In this document: positions 1 through 9,529 of the stretch, piece by piece
How positions within the stretch are numbered: the first letter of the stretch is position 1
Layout: each line of letters begins with the position of its first letter
From: Nodosilinea sp. WJT8-NPBG4
GTDB lineage: Bacteria > Cyanobacteriota > Cyanobacteriia > Phormidesmidales > Phormidesmidaceae
DNA length: 34,186 bases
Assembly: GCA_019359285.1 (NCBI GenBank)
Contig: JAHHHQ010000009.1
Coordinates: forward strand, 1-34,186
Direction of reading: 5' to 3'
Made by a program: the position numbers and the translations under genes
The notes under the pieces: model-generated
Seen by the model: only the letters and a program-made list of their open reading frames with translations
Told to the model about the DNA's origin: nothing
Database searches by the model: none

Positions 1-177
1 TGTGGGCTTCCCGACTTTTTCAGACATCACGGAATGACCTTGAGTATGTTAAAGTCCCTCGCCCTATCTTCGACACCTGGACCGAGTTACTCTGCCATGC
101 CGCCTGATTGGATAAAGTCGAGCTAAGTCCAGGACGATAAACACTGCGCTCCCACTTCTCCAGCACAGAGCGGGATG

Positions 178-1344
178 CTAGTAGTCGTACTCAGCTGCCG
201 GGTTCATGGGGTCGGGAGCAAAGGCCAGCCATAGCGGAAATTGCAGCAACGCCAAACTGATCACCGACTCAGCTTCGTCCACCACGATAAAGGGTAGACC
301 GTTGTCAGCAGTGATGCGATCGGCCCGTTGGGCCAACGGCTCTGGGGCATCGAACAGCATGACTCCCTGGCCAGTACCAAAATCCGCGCGGGAAATACCC
401 AGACAGTCTTGTAGGCCCCGTCGCCATTCTCCCAAACGCTCGGGGCTGTTAGAGAGCACCAAAGTACGCAGACGATTGCCGTAAAGGGCATACAAAATTG
501 ACAGCGCAGATGAGGCCACCAACACGTTTTGCAGCCGGCTGCCCATACTCTTAACCGCTGCCCGCCCGCCTTGGGCAAAGAACCAGTTAGACACCCGCTC
601 GGCGTGGATAGGTTCAAAGGTGCGGCGTAGTTGCCAAAGAGGGCCGTAATAATCGGGGCGCATGCGGTACTGGTCGAGCAGGCTGCGAATACGCTCCGTT
701 TGATCTTGAAAGGCGTTAGAGGCAAAGGCTGGCTGAGCCGAAGCCGGCTCGGCGGCAGCTCGGCGGGGAGAGGGGCGAATGGCGGAGCGCTCGGCACCTG
801 ACTCGAAACGAGCATCCCTTGCAGAATCGCCCCTAGCGTCTATCCCCGACGCCGGGGTAGAGCGTGCTGCCGGAGTGATATCGAGTTGCTCTGCCGCCAC
901 AGCCAGATCTTGCAGGCTACCCACCAGATAATCCTTAAAGCCCTGCACCCGCACCGCTAAATCTTGGGATGCTCCGGCGAAGGTAGTGCGCATTTCAGCC
1001 TGAATCCGCTCCTGGCGCCGCTCCAGCGTTTCAATTTCTTTTTGCAGATTGCGCTTGCGCTGCTCTAAGTCTACCGTGCCCTGCTGCACCATCCGACCAA
1101 TGTCGGTCTGGATTTTTTGAAACTGGTCTTGGGTCAGGCGGTTGTAGGTTGCTTGCAAGTCAGCAATGCTGCGCTTGAGATCAGTCTCCTGCTGGCGTAG
1201 AGCATCAATACGATTGCTCCAGTCTGACTTGATACCTGTTGAGTCAGCACTAACAGAGCTAGCCTCGGGGCTGCCGTAACCACTGGTACCATCTGGTCCC
1301 AGGCTCGATTGTGATAGCTCCTCTGCGGTCATAACGGTTCCCAT
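178..1344 (-). CDS. DUF3086 domain protein (cyanobacterial, unknown function)
   Basis: The 388-residue protein has a Ser/Gly-rich N-terminus, a long charged coiled coil at about residues 40-125 (heptad-like runs of Gln, Arg, Glu and Leu), a low-complexity linker at about 160-215, and a conserved globular C-terminal half beginning near residue 215 with an RMRPDYYGPLWQLRRTFEP segment. That arrangement matches the cyanobacterial DUF3086 family, whose function is not known to me. No signal peptide or clear membrane segment is present, so a cytoplasmic protein is likely. It is the last of three minus-strand genes (MlaE-like permease, DUF3119, DUF3086) that could be co-transcribed. A second start at 1332 (fifth codon) is equally possible, because a GGGA precedes it at good spacing. 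Confidence 0.85.
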   Translation of the reverse strand: MGTVMTAEELSQSSLGPDGTSGYGSPEASSVSADSTGIKSDWSNRIDALRQQETDLKRSIADLQATYNRLTQDQFQKIQTDIGRMVQQGTVDLEQRKRNLQKEIETLERRQERIQAEMRTTFAGASQDLAVRVQGFKDYLVGSLQDLAVAAEQLDITPAARSTPASGIDARGDSARDARFESGAERSAIRPSPRRAAAEPASAQPAFASNAFQDQTERIRSLLDQYRMRPDYYGPLWQLRRTFEPIHAERVSNWFFAQGGRAAVKSMGSRLQNVLVASSALSILYALYGNRLRTLVLSNSPERLGEWRRGLQDCLGISRADFGTGQGVMLFDAPEPLAQRADRITADNGLPFIVVDEAESVISLALLQFPLWLAFAPDPMNPAAEYDY

Positions 1345-1398
1345 AGACCCTGTTGTCAGCCTATCAGATGAGGGCTTGGTTCGCCCTCTTGGTGCCCG

Positions 1399-1794
1399 TT
1401 ACTCTTCTTGGGCAGCCGCGCAGTGGGTTTCGAGGCAGGCGCGCAGTTCGCTGGGGCTAAATATAATCGGTAAAAAGTGAATGCTGTTGATCTCACGAAA
1501 GTAGAACAGCACTGGCACCGGTCCCCAAAAAATCTCCCAATGCTGCCACTCCTCGTAGGGAAAGTGACGAATCAGCGTATCGCGTCGGTAAATATCTAGC
1601 GCGCTGTCGGTAAACCGCAGCGTCAGCGTCACGGCCTGCGCCAGCAAGAACAGGCCAAAGATGCCTACCAATGCTCCTAGCCAAATTTTTCCAAAAGCTA
1701 GCAATATTCCGAGACCGATCACTGTCAGAGGGATGCGGTAGCTGGGAGGCAGGTCAGTATGGGTCGCTGTAGTGGTAGAAGTCACAGTTCGCAA
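1399..1794 (-). CDS. DUF3119 family small membrane protein
   Basis: The 131-residue protein has one or two hydrophobic stretches at about residues 20-57 (VIGLGILLAFGKIWLGALVG, then IFGLFLLAQAVTL). A soluble part follows with EEWQHWEIFWGPVPVLFYFRE and a C-terminal IHFLPIIFSP motif. This is the pattern of the cyanobacterial DUF3119 family, which resembles a short PH-like domain behind a membrane hairpin. Its function is unknown. It lies 54 nt upstream of the DUF3086 gene and 72 nt downstream of the MlaE-type permease on the same strand. That order suggests a shared envelope or lipid-related role, which is inference only. Confidence 0.82.
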   Translation of the reverse strand: MRTVTSTTTATHTDLPPSYRIPLTVIGLGILLAFGKIWLGALVGIFGLFLLAQAVTLTLRFTDSALDIYRRDTLIRHFPYEEWQHWEIFWGPVPVLFYFREINSIHFLPIIFSPSELRACLETHCAAAQEE

Positions 1795-1866
1795 AGATGA
1801 GGGCTATCTGAAGTATAAGAGCATCTACCCCTAGGGCTGAAGAGGCGATCGCTGAATCAGCTGCCC

Positions 1867-2664
1867 TTAAAAGTTATTCATCACAGCGCTGCCAGTGCCT
1901 TGAAACATGATCCACGAGAGGAAAAAGTTACTGATGAAAATAGCCAGCAGCGCCGTCACGACAGCAGTGGTGGTCGATTGCCCAACGCCTTTGGCACCAC
2001 CCGTAGTGGTCAGGCCCCAGCTAGTGCCGATGATGGCAATCAGAATGCCAAAGAAAAACGCCTTGATTAGCGAGCTCACCAAATCCCAAACCGACAGAAA
2101 GTTTTTGGCCGAATCCAAAAAGACTGAATAGGGGATGCCGTACTGACTGGTGGCAATCAAGAGTCCGCCGGTCATGCCGGTGATGAACGACAGCACATTC
2201 AACAGCGGCAGCATCAGAGCACAGGCAATTACCCGAGGAATCACTAGATAGTCGATAGGATCAGTCTTGAGAATTTGCAGGGCATCAATTTGCTCAGTAA
2301 CGCGCATGGTGCCAATTTCGGCCGCGAAAGCTGACCCTACCCGCCCAGCAATAATCACCGCCGTCAGCACCGGGCCGAGCTCTCGGGCTAGGGTGAGGGC
2401 CAGCACGCCACCCACCGCGGATCCAGCTCCAAAATTTAAAAATTCTCGCGTCACCTGAATGGTAAACACCATGCCCACAAAAGCGGCTGTGATGAGAGCA
2501 ATCAGCAATGACGCAGGCCCTACTGCAGCCATTTGATCTAAGGTGTTACGCCGATGCACCGGGCGAGAAATCAAGTGAATGACAACCTGACCTGCTAAAA
2601 AGGTCGCGGCTAGAGCTCGTTGGGTCCACAGCTTCAGGTTTGTGCTATCTGCCACCTCTGTCAA
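1867..2664 (-). CDS. MlaE family lipid ABC transporter permease
   Basis: The 265-residue integral membrane protein has the MlaE (DUF140) signature. This includes the GPASLLIALITAAFVGMVFT segment, an ARELGPVLTAVIIAGRVGSAFAAEIGTMRVTEQIDAL block at about residues 88-126, and a C-terminal SSLIKAFFFGILIAIIG region followed by GAKGVGQSTTTAVV. Known members are permease subunits that move phospholipid or other lipids between membranes together with an ATPase and an MCE-domain protein. In cyanobacteria and plastids (TGD1) these genes are often scattered, and neither partner lies in this window. The start used is TTG at 2664, with a GGGG about 10 nt upstream; an in-frame GTG lies three codons further in. 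The divergent upstream neighbour is an M16 peptidase. Confidence 0.92.
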   Translation of the reverse strand: MTEVADSTNLKLWTQRALAATFLAGQVVIHLISRPVHRRNTLDQMAAVGPASLLIALITAAFVGMVFTIQVTREFLNFGAGSAVGGVLALTLARELGPVLTAVIIAGRVGSAFAAEIGTMRVTEQIDALQILKTDPIDYLVIPRVIACALMLPLLNVLSFITGMTGGLLIATSQYGIPYSVFLDSAKNFLSVWDLVSSLIKAFFFGILIAIIGTSWGLTTTGGAKGVGQSTTTAVVTALLAIFISNFFLSWIMFQGTGSAVMNNF

Positions 2665-2969
2665 GGCCTGACCCCTTCGTTAAACGTGAGTAATTGGAAA
2701 GTCAAGTACGCCGAGAGCTTAGGAGAGGCATATTCCTAAAGAGGCCTGTATCAGCGCGCCCGTTGAAGAGCGGGCTGGTCTAAGACCAATCCTCGAGAGG
2801 TTTAAGCCCCACTCAGCTGCGGGTCTATGGGAACTTTACTGAGGATTTGAGGCTTTGACAACTGCCCCAGGATCGAGCAGGAGGAACCCTAGCCACAAAG
2901 TGCGGAGTGTGGTCATTGTCTGTGAGACTCCACTATCCTGGAGGTCGGAGCCTAGCCTATCCCGTTTGA
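2665..2969. other. Divergent intergenic region, MlaE permease / M16 peptidase
   Basis: About 305 nt separate the divergent starts. No gene is supported here. A perfect 13-bp palindrome (TGGTCTAAGACCA, 2776-2788) and a short hairpin-capable pair (GCCCG...CGGGC just upstream of it) are visible and could be regulatory. I cannot assign promoters with confidence. Confidence 0.4.
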
Positions 2970-4568
2970 GTGCTGCTTATGAATGGAACACCGCCGACCG
3001 TCCCAGGATTTTGGGCAAGGTCAAGACATCGCCTCCGCCCAGCTTTAGTGGGTCTGGTAGCGCTAGTTGGCCTCTGGCTGTGGTGGCCCATTGCTCCAGC
3101 GGCGGCGCGGGAGCCCCTGCAGACTGCCCAGGCTATTCAACCCTATCTGGATCGGGTAGCGGATGCCGTTACCGAATTTACGCTCGATAACGGGATGAAG
3201 TTCATTGTGCTAGAGCGGCACCAGGCCCCGGTGATGTCATTTATGATCCACGCCAATGTAGGCGCGGTAGATGAAATCAACGGCAAGACCGGTGTGGCCC
3301 ACTATTTAGAGCACCTAGCTTTTAAGGGTACTAGCCGCATTGGCACCAAAGACTTTGCCGCCGAGCAGCAGGTGATGACCCAACTCGATGCCGTATTTGG
3401 CGATCTGCTGGCTGCCCAAACAGCGGGTGATACGGCCAAAGCTGCTGAGCTACAGGAGAAGTTGGTGGCGTTGCAGAAAGAGGCGGCCAGCTTTGTGGAA
3501 CAAAATCAGTATGGCCAAATTATTCAGCAGGCGGGAGGTGTCGGCCTTAACGCCACTACATCTGCTGATGAGACGCGCTATTTTTATAACCTGCCCGCCA
3601 ACAAGTTAGAGCTGTGGATGTCGCTGGAGTCGGAGCGGTTTCTTGACCCGGTGTTTCGCGAGTTTTACGAAGAGAAGGACGTCATTCTCGAAGAACGCCG
3701 CATGCGGGTGGATAACTCCCCAATTGGCACTATGATTGAGCGATTTTTGGAGGAGGCATTCGTTAGCCACCCCTACCGTCGCCCCGTGATTGGCTACCAG
3801 GACGACCTCTTTGCGGCCACCCGTGAGGATGTGCAAACGTTTTATGACACCTACTATGGCCCCGCCAACCTGACCGCAGTAGTGGTAGGCGATGTTGACC
3901 CCACTGAGGTGCAGCGTCTAGGAGAGGTTTACTTTGGTCGCTACACCCCTCGGGCGGTACCACCCGAGCCTGCCATTGACGAACCACCCCAGACGGCGGC
4001 TAAGGAATTTTCGCTGGCATTGCCCTCAGAACCCTGGTATCTAGAGGGGTATCACCGGCCTAGTCTGCGCCACCCTGACCATGTGATCTACGGCATGATT
4101 GAGAGTCTGCTGATGGGTGGGCGAACGTCTAGAATCTACAAAACCGTGGTGGACGAGGCTCGCATTGCCTTGGATATTGGCAGTCTGAATGGATTTCCGG
4201 GCGATCGCTACGACAACATCTTTTTAATCTACGGCCTCACGGCTCCCGGCCACACCCCCGAGGAGATTGGCACCCTGTTTGCCCAGGAGATAGACCGGCT
4301 TAAGCAGGAGCCCGTTAGCCCTGAAGAGCTAGATCGGGTAAAAACCCAGGCGCGGGCAGGTCTGCTGCAGAGTTTGGCTTCTAATGGCGGTATGGCTTCG
4401 CTGTTGGCTGAGTACCAGGCTAAAACCGGCGATTGGCGAAATATCTTCAACAACCTCAAAGCCATTGAGGCGGTGTCGGCAACAGATATTCAGCGGGTCG
4501 CGCAGACTCTATTTCGGCCCGAAAGCCGCACCGTAGGCAAACTAGTGCAGGCCCCAGCCGCCGAGTAG
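2970..4568 (+). CDS. Secreted M16 family zinc peptidase (catalytic member)
   Basis: The 532-residue protein starts with an Arg-rich n-region and a hydrophobic stretch at about residues 24-46 ending AAA-RE, which reads as a signal peptide or anchor. The M16 (pitrilysin/processing peptidase) inverted zinc motif HYLEH is at residues 111-115. The third zinc ligand is probably Glu near residue 235, in an FYEEKDVILEERR segment. The second M16 domain (about 285-525) holds a GGRTSRIYKTVVDE segment. An insert rich in Ala, Glu, Lys and Gln (about 135-185) separates the zinc motif from the third ligand. It probably acts in the periplasm on peptides. The start is GTG at 2970; ATG at 2979 is an alternative. 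It is followed 16 nt later by a non-catalytic M16 partner, a pairing common in bacteria. Confidence 0.92.
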   Translation: MLLMNGTPPTVPGFWARSRHRLRPALVGLVALVGLWLWWPIAPAAAREPLQTAQAIQPYLDRVADAVTEFTLDNGMKFIVLERHQAPVMSFMIHANVGAVDEINGKTGVAHYLEHLAFKGTSRIGTKDFAAEQQVMTQLDAVFGDLLAAQTAGDTAKAAELQEKLVALQKEAASFVEQNQYGQIIQQAGGVGLNATTSADETRYFYNLPANKLELWMSLESERFLDPVFREFYEEKDVILEERRMRVDNSPIGTMIERFLEEAFVSHPYRRPVIGYQDDLFAATREDVQTFYDTYYGPANLTAVVVGDVDPTEVQRLGEVYFGRYTPRAVPPEPAIDEPPQTAAKEFSLALPSEPWYLEGYHRPSLRHPDHVIYGMIESLLMGGRTSRIYKTVVDEARIALDIGSLNGFPGDRYDNIFLIYGLTAPGHTPEEIGTLFAQEIDRLKQEPVSPEELDRVKTQARAGLLQSLASNGGMASLLAEYQAKTGDWRNIFNNLKAIEAVSATDIQRVAQTLFRPESRTVGKLVQAPAAE

Positions 4569-4671
4569 CTAGGAGCCGATCGATTTGAGTCAGCCACTAG
4601 AACGGATGAGTGGCCATAGGCCGCTTCTAAGACATTCATATTTAAGACCTACGGTATTGGAACGCACAGTG

Positions 4672-6171
4672 ATGAACGCGAACAGCTGGTTTATGGGTAC
4701 CCGTCGAACCCTACGGCGGGGCATGATGCCGCTGCTGGCCCTGGCCGGGCTGTTGGGGGTGTTGCTCCTGGCCTGGCAGCCATCGGCTAGCGCCCTAACC
4801 CCGCGCCACTATGACGAGCTAGAGTTTCCGGCTCTACGGGATATTGAGATTCCGGCCTATGAGCGCTATGAGTTGCCCAATGGCCTGGTAGTGTACCTGC
4901 TTGAAGACCATGAGCTGCCACTGGTGAGCGGCAGTGCTACTTTTCGCACCGGAGCGCGGTTTGAGCCTGCGGACAAAGTAGGGCTGGCCAATTTGACTGG
5001 CGAGGCGATGCGACTGGGTGGCACGACTCGCTTGGATGCCGACTCGCTTAATCAGCAGCTTGAGCAGCGGGCAGCGTCAATTGAAACCGGCATTGACCTA
5101 AGTGAAGGCAGCGCTAATTTTAGTGCCCTCAGTGAAGACACCGCGGCGGTATTTGCACTGTTCGCCGATGTTGTGCAGCGGCCCGCTTTTGCCGATGACA
5201 AGATCGATTTGCTCAAGCGCCAGTATGGTGGCGGCATTGCTCGCCGCAACGACGACCCTGACGGCATTACGAGCCGCGAGTTTCGCAAGCTGGTGTACGG
5301 AGCCGATAGCCCTTACGCTCGCACCATTGAGTACGCAACGCTAGCAGCAATTGGCCAGGAGGATATTGAGCGGTTTTATCAGGCTTCCATTCGCCCCGAG
5401 CACACCATTTTGGGTGTTGTGGGTGACTTTGACAGCGCCCAAGTGAAGCAGTGGATTGCTGATTATTTTGGCGAGTGGCAGGGTGTTGGAGAGGCGCTAG
5501 AGGATACGTTGCCGGCGGTAGAGCAGGCCAAGGCTGGCGTGTTTATGGTATCGCAATCCCAGCTAACTCAGAGCTATGTTGAGCTAGGTCACCTGGGTGG
5601 GCAGCTTAACTACCCTGACCACGCCGCTTTAGCGGTGATGAATGAGGTGATGAACGGCTTTAGCGGCAGGTTGTTCAACGAGGTGCGATCGCGCCAAGGC
5701 TTGGCCTACTCGGTCTACGCCTACTGGGCGCCTCGCTATGACCACCCCGGACTGTTTATTGGCGGGGGGCAAACCCGCTCTGAGGCCACGGTGTCTTTTA
5801 TTCAGTCGACGCTGGCCGAAATCAACCGCATCCGCACCACGTCGATTACCGATGTAGAGCTAGCGCAAGCCAAAGATGCCGTGCTCAACAGCTTTGTGTT
5901 TAACTTCCAAAGCCCTGGTCAAACCCTGGCTCGGCTGATTCGCTACGAGTACTACGGCTACCCCCAAGACTTTGTGTTTCAGTTTCAAGACCAGGTGCGC
6001 GAAGCAACGGCCGCCCAGGTGCAGGCGGCCGCCCAGGCTAGGCTGAACCCAGACCAGCTGGTGATTTTGGTGGTTGGCAATCCGGCAGAAATTCAGCCGG
6101 GTCTCGATGCTTTGGCCCCAAATACTACGGTTACCCCGATCGATATCACTATTCCCCAGCCCCAGGCCTAG
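4672..6171 (+). CDS. Secreted M16 family peptidase-like protein lacking the zinc motif
   Basis: From ATG 4672 the product is 499 residues. The frame is open further upstream to a TTG at 4585, but the ATG directly precedes a good signal peptide (basic RRTLRR, then PLLALAGLLGVLLLAW, cleavage near SASA). Two M16 domains follow. Where a catalytic member has HxxEH this protein reads LANLTGEAM, so the zinc ligands are missing. The second domain keeps an RLFNEVRSRQGLAYSVYAYW stretch typical of the substrate-binding Arg/Tyr region of non-catalytic subunits. The likely role is the B subunit of a heterodimer with the upstream catalytic gene, as in PqqL/processing-peptidase-type pairs. It ends 10 nt from the stop of the convergent kinase gene. 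Confidence 0.9.
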   Translation: MNANSWFMGTRRTLRRGMMPLLALAGLLGVLLLAWQPSASALTPRHYDELEFPALRDIEIPAYERYELPNGLVVYLLEDHELPLVSGSATFRTGARFEPADKVGLANLTGEAMRLGGTTRLDADSLNQQLEQRAASIETGIDLSEGSANFSALSEDTAAVFALFADVVQRPAFADDKIDLLKRQYGGGIARRNDDPDGITSREFRKLVYGADSPYARTIEYATLAAIGQEDIERFYQASIRPEHTILGVVGDFDSAQVKQWIADYFGEWQGVGEALEDTLPAVEQAKAGVFMVSQSQLTQSYVELGHLGGQLNYPDHAALAVMNEVMNGFSGRLFNEVRSRQGLAYSVYAYWAPRYDHPGLFIGGGQTRSEATVSFIQSTLAEINRIRTTSITDVELAQAKDAVLNSFVFNFQSPGQTLARLIRYEYYGYPQDFVFQFQDQVREATAAQVQAAAQARLNPDQLVILVVGNPAEIQPGLDALAPNTTVTPIDITIPQPQA

Positions 6172-6181
6172 GGAGACCGGC

Positions 6182-8665
6182 TCAGGAGTTGGTTTCGGTA
6201 CTGCCAGCGTCAGTATCGCTGGCGGAATCTTCTTCAGCGGTGGCAAACCAGTCGCCGGGCAGCATGCGGGTGTCGTCCTCAACGGCCTCGGGGTCATCCA
6301 TGTCGTCGGTGGCGACACTGTCGATGCGCACGCCATAGGGGGTTAGACCAACAGCGGTGTCTCCCCCTGGGGTAGGCAAACCCTCAGGCTGGGGCTGCGA
6401 TCGCACCACCACTTCAACACTGCTGAGGTCAGCCAGCACTTCCTCGGCCCGCTGGTAGCGATCAGTAAAGTCGTAGAGCACCAGCCGAGTGACGATGTCG
6501 CCAAATCTAGGATCGAGGTTAGGAGCCTCATGCCGCCAGAGCAGTTCCCCATTCACGTCGCGGCGCAGGGCATAGGCCGGGATGCCAGTCAGGGCTTCGA
6601 TGGCAGTGATGCCCAGCGCGTAGAGGTCACTACCAAATTTGGGCAACCCCGCCGACTGTTCGCTGGGCATATAGCCCTGGGTGCCTACCCCAATAGTCGA
6701 TGTGGAGGTGAGATTCACCCCTGTATCCGCCAGCTTGTTGGAAATTAGCTTGACAGCGCCAAAATCGATCAACACCAGCTGCCCATCCGCCTCGCGACGA
6801 ATGATGTTAGACGGCTTGATATCGCGGTGAATCACCCCTTGGTCGTGCACAAAGGCCACCACCGGCAGCAGCCCTAGCAGCAAATCCAGCACGTAGGCCT
6901 GGGGCATAGGCCGACGGGACGCTAGCTCATCCTTGAGCAAGCAACCATCGATCATTTCTTCAACCAAGTAAAAAGAATTTTGTGCCTCAAAATAGGCCAA
7001 AAGTCGCGGAATTTGCGGATGGTGACCCAATTTTTCGAGGGTTTCGGCTTCGCCCTCAAAAAAACGCCTGCCCAAACGGTGTGCCCTCGGATCATTGCTG
7101 ATAATCCGCAGCTGCTTCACTACGCAGATGGGCGAACCAGGGCGCTGGGTGTCTTCGGCCACATAGGTTTCGCCAAAGCCCCCTGACCCTAGCAGCCGCA
7201 CAATGCGGTAGCGGTTGGCCAGCAGCAGGCCAATCACCTCCGCCTCCCGCAGCTTGAGCAGATCTTGCAGGTCGTCTTGCTGACTGATGATCTCTTGAAC
7301 GATGGGGGAGGTGACGTACTGCTCTAGGGTCTGACGCAGGCGCTGTTTGCGCAGCTGCTCGGTCACAATATCGGCCACGATGTAGGTGCTGCCCAGCACC
7401 ATCAGGCCCACGATAGGAGCACCTGTGGGCAGGAGCAGGCCGGCTCCCACAAAGGCTCCGTAGCTCACCCAAAACCAGCCGCCTAAGCTAGCTGCCGTCC
7501 AGCCTAGGCGGGCAATGGGGCGATTAAACCGCCGCAGTAGCAGCACAAACCCGGCTCCGCCACCCAACACCAGCAGCCCTCGCAGCCAGGGGTTAGGAAT
7601 CCCCATGCGCAGAGCTTGGCCATCGCGCAGGTTGGCGATATCAGTGGCCAAAATTTCGACCCCAGCCATGGTCTCGGGGTGCAGCAGGGTTTCTGAAAAG
7701 GGGGCTTGGTGAAAGTCTTGCAGAAACTTGGCGGTGCCGCCAATTAGCACGATTTTGTCTTGAAAATAGCGCCCGTTATCGAGGTAGTTGGCCCAAGGGT
7801 CGGGGTCAAGGACATGCCAAAAGGGGATGTGGTCAAAACTGCGAGTAGGCCCATAAAAGTCCATAAAGTCGCCCTGATAGAGGGGATGGTCAACCCCAGC
7901 GGCATCGAGGGTGGCCTCAGCAAAGGACTGGGCGTTCTCGGCCTCATTTCCGATCTCGCCAGGGTCGAGATCAGCTTGGCTCGCGATCAGACCATCTAAG
8001 TAGGTGCGCCCATGGCGGTGAATACGGCCATCGGGCTCGATGGGAAAGTTGATGTTGCCGGTGTGAACGGGCGTGTTGAGCAGCTTTGGCAAGGGCTGGG
8101 TGGGGCGAACTAAAGCCCCCTGACGCAGCTGGGCATCATCGACCGAGCTGGCCAGCACGACGCGATCGCCATAGCGAGCCAGCACATCGGCCAGGGCCCG
8201 GTCATCAGCGGGGCCGTAGCTGCTATCAGAGAACATCAAAATATCCAGTGCTACCGCCTTGGCCCCAGCCTCCAGCAGGCGTTCGATCGCGATCGCATGG
8301 GCCGTACGCTGCCATGGACTGCCCGCGATCGGCGCTAGATAGCTGTACTGCTCAGGGTCAGCGCGGTAATATTCGGCCTGCCCAAAGGACTCATCATCCA
8401 TCGCCAAAATGACAATGTCATCCGGGGGCGCTAGGGGGCCACGAATTTCAAAAAAGACTGTTTGCAGCCGTCGTTCCAGAAGCTGTACCAACCTCGAGTC
8501 GGTAGCCACATGAGCCGCAACAAAACTCAGCCACAACCCAGCCAACGAAATTTTTACCCAATCTCGCTTGATCTGGCGCTGTACCCAGCCCGTAATCCGA
8601 GAGGTGGCGAGGGCAGCAGTTTTAGTTTTAGAAGACGAGGTCATGGGGGGGAGCAGCGGGGGCAA
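6182..8665 (-). CDS. CHASE2 domain transmembrane Ser/Thr protein kinase
   Basis: The 827-residue sensor kinase has an N-terminal membrane segment (about 36-52) and an extracytoplasmic CHASE2 domain (about 55-345, with DDIVILAMDD and KIVLIGGTA blocks). Two or three membrane segments (about 360-430) and a Hanks-type kinase domain (about 485-750) follow. Visible kinase residues are the glycine loop GSGGFGET (493-500), the nucleotide-binding Lys517, HRD at 613-615 followed by IKPSN, and DFG at 634-636, so it should be active. The 75-residue tail is acidic and Thr/Ser-rich. CHASE2 domains sense unknown extracellular signals. The gene is single and convergent with the M16 pair. Its targets cannot be read from the sequence. 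Confidence 0.95.
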   Translation of the reverse strand: MPPLLPPMTSSSKTKTAALATSRITGWVQRQIKRDWVKISLAGLWLSFVAAHVATDSRLVQLLERRLQTVFFEIRGPLAPPDDIVILAMDDESFGQAEYYRADPEQYSYLAPIAGSPWQRTAHAIAIERLLEAGAKAVALDILMFSDSSYGPADDRALADVLARYGDRVVLASSVDDAQLRQGALVRPTQPLPKLLNTPVHTGNINFPIEPDGRIHRHGRTYLDGLIASQADLDPGEIGNEAENAQSFAEATLDAAGVDHPLYQGDFMDFYGPTRSFDHIPFWHVLDPDPWANYLDNGRYFQDKIVLIGGTAKFLQDFHQAPFSETLLHPETMAGVEILATDIANLRDGQALRMGIPNPWLRGLLVLGGGAGFVLLLRRFNRPIARLGWTAASLGGWFWVSYGAFVGAGLLLPTGAPIVGLMVLGSTYIVADIVTEQLRKQRLRQTLEQYVTSPIVQEIISQQDDLQDLLKLREAEVIGLLLANRYRIVRLLGSGGFGETYVAEDTQRPGSPICVVKQLRIISNDPRAHRLGRRFFEGEAETLEKLGHHPQIPRLLAYFEAQNSFYLVEEMIDGCLLKDELASRRPMPQAYVLDLLLGLLPVVAFVHDQGVIHRDIKPSNIIRREADGQLVLIDFGAVKLISNKLADTGVNLTSTSTIGVGTQGYMPSEQSAGLPKFGSDLYALGITAIEALTGIPAYALRRDVNGELLWRHEAPNLDPRFGDIVTRLVLYDFTDRYQRAEEVLADLSSVEVVVRSQPQPEGLPTPGGDTAVGLTPYGVRIDSVATDDMDDPEAVEDDTRMLPGDWFATAEEDSASDTDAGSTETNS

Positions 8666-8746
8666 CCCCTAGCTTAATCACCCAGCCGTCCTACTGGGGA
8701 ACCTATTTACGGAATCTTAGCCGCGGCGGGCCTGCCTGCCAACCGG

Positions 8747-8908
8747 CTATTGCCCGTCGTGGAGAGAGGATTGCACTCGCACCGCCAAGGTTTGCAACAG
8801 CCCTGGTCCTAGCTGGGGGTGGGGGACCATATCGGCAAGAATCAACGTTGCCAGCAGAACAAACGCTAAACGGTTCCACTTAAAATCGTGATAGAGGCAA
8901 GTTTGCAC
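8747..8908 (-). CDS. Candidate 53-aa small membrane peptide
   Basis: On the minus strand a GTG-initiated frame (start 8908, stop TAG 8747-8749) encodes 53 residues. The N-terminus is polar (CLYHDFKWNR), then comes one hydrophobic stretch (LAFVLLATLILADMV) and a short C-terminal tail. An in-frame stop lies two codons upstream, so GTG is the earliest possible start. No strong ribosome binding site is visible. The well-formed membrane segment and balanced composition argue for a real small protein; its shortness and the lack of a recognised family argue against. It is co-directional with the CHASE2 kinase and ends 81 nt before that start. Confidence 0.35.
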   Translation of the reverse strand: MQTCLYHDFKWNRLAFVLLATLILADMVPHPQLGPGLLQTLAVRVQSSLHDGQ

Positions 8909-9024
8909 AGGTTATATCTAGGTATGGAGCGCAGAAAAAGGCTCAACTAACTACAGGTTTGCTCAGTCAAAATCCTGACCAGATGGCGATAGTTCATAGC
9001 CTCAGTGGAGAGCCGGCGCACCGA

Positions 9025-9528
9025 CTAAAACCATCGGGTTACAGCCCTGCGCAACAAATGGGGCAGCAGCTTGGGCCCGGGCAAAAAGACCATGCCCAGC
9101 TGCTGCATCAGCCCTAAGGCATCGCCATGACCCCAGTGTTCAACAATCTTGCCGTTTTCTACTCGGTCAATGTGCATAACTGCAAGGCTGATCTGCTTGC
9201 CGGTGGGTAGTAAACCCTGAAAGGAGCCAAGATGGGTAGCTGTAAACGTGCCGCAGGTGACAACCCGATCGCCTGCGGCAACAATTTCATCAAACCTATG
9301 GTGACCTTGGCTAAAGGCAGTATAAAACGACAGACCAAACTGTTTAAAGCCCTCGCTATCTAGGGGCTCAGGCATCCCCGCCTGGTGAGCGACAAAGTTA
9401 GGATCGAGCAAATCCAGGGCACGATCGATGGTGCGATCATCAAAGGCTTTGTAAAAACGAAGCACTAGGTCCTGATTGGATTCTGTCGTCAGCATAGGTT
9501 GATTTGCTAAAGCCATTAGAGGCAACAA
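9025..9528 (-). CDS. SnoaL-like / ester cyclase family protein (NTF2 fold)
   Basis: The 167-residue protein is related to SnoaL-like polyketide cyclases and ester cyclases. It shows the helix NQDLVLRFYKAFDDRTIDRALDLLDPNFVAHQ, a central VVTCGTFTATHLGSFQGLLPTGK strand region, and a VENGKIVEHWGHGDALGLMQQLG ending. Many bacterial members have no known substrate, so the fold assignment is firmer than the function. Internal starts at 9516 and 9495 are possible; the NTF2-like part begins after residue 12. It is divergent from a TetR regulator with two palindromes between them, so it is a likely target of that regulator. Confidence 0.82.
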   Translation of the reverse strand: MLPLMALANQPMLTTESNQDLVLRFYKAFDDRTIDRALDLLDPNFVAHQAGMPEPLDSEGFKQFGLSFYTAFSQGHHRFDEIVAAGDRVVTCGTFTATHLGSFQGLLPTGKQISLAVMHIDRVENGKIVEHWGHGDALGLMQQLGMVFLPGPKLLPHLLRRAVTRWF

Positions 9529-9529
9529 A

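Noticed and set aside
1..107. Possible ends of neighbouring genes at the left edge (minus start at 27 reading MSEKVGKPT; plus frame ending at 107)
   Set aside because: Too short to judge; both frames look plausible and neither can be supported without sequence outside the window.
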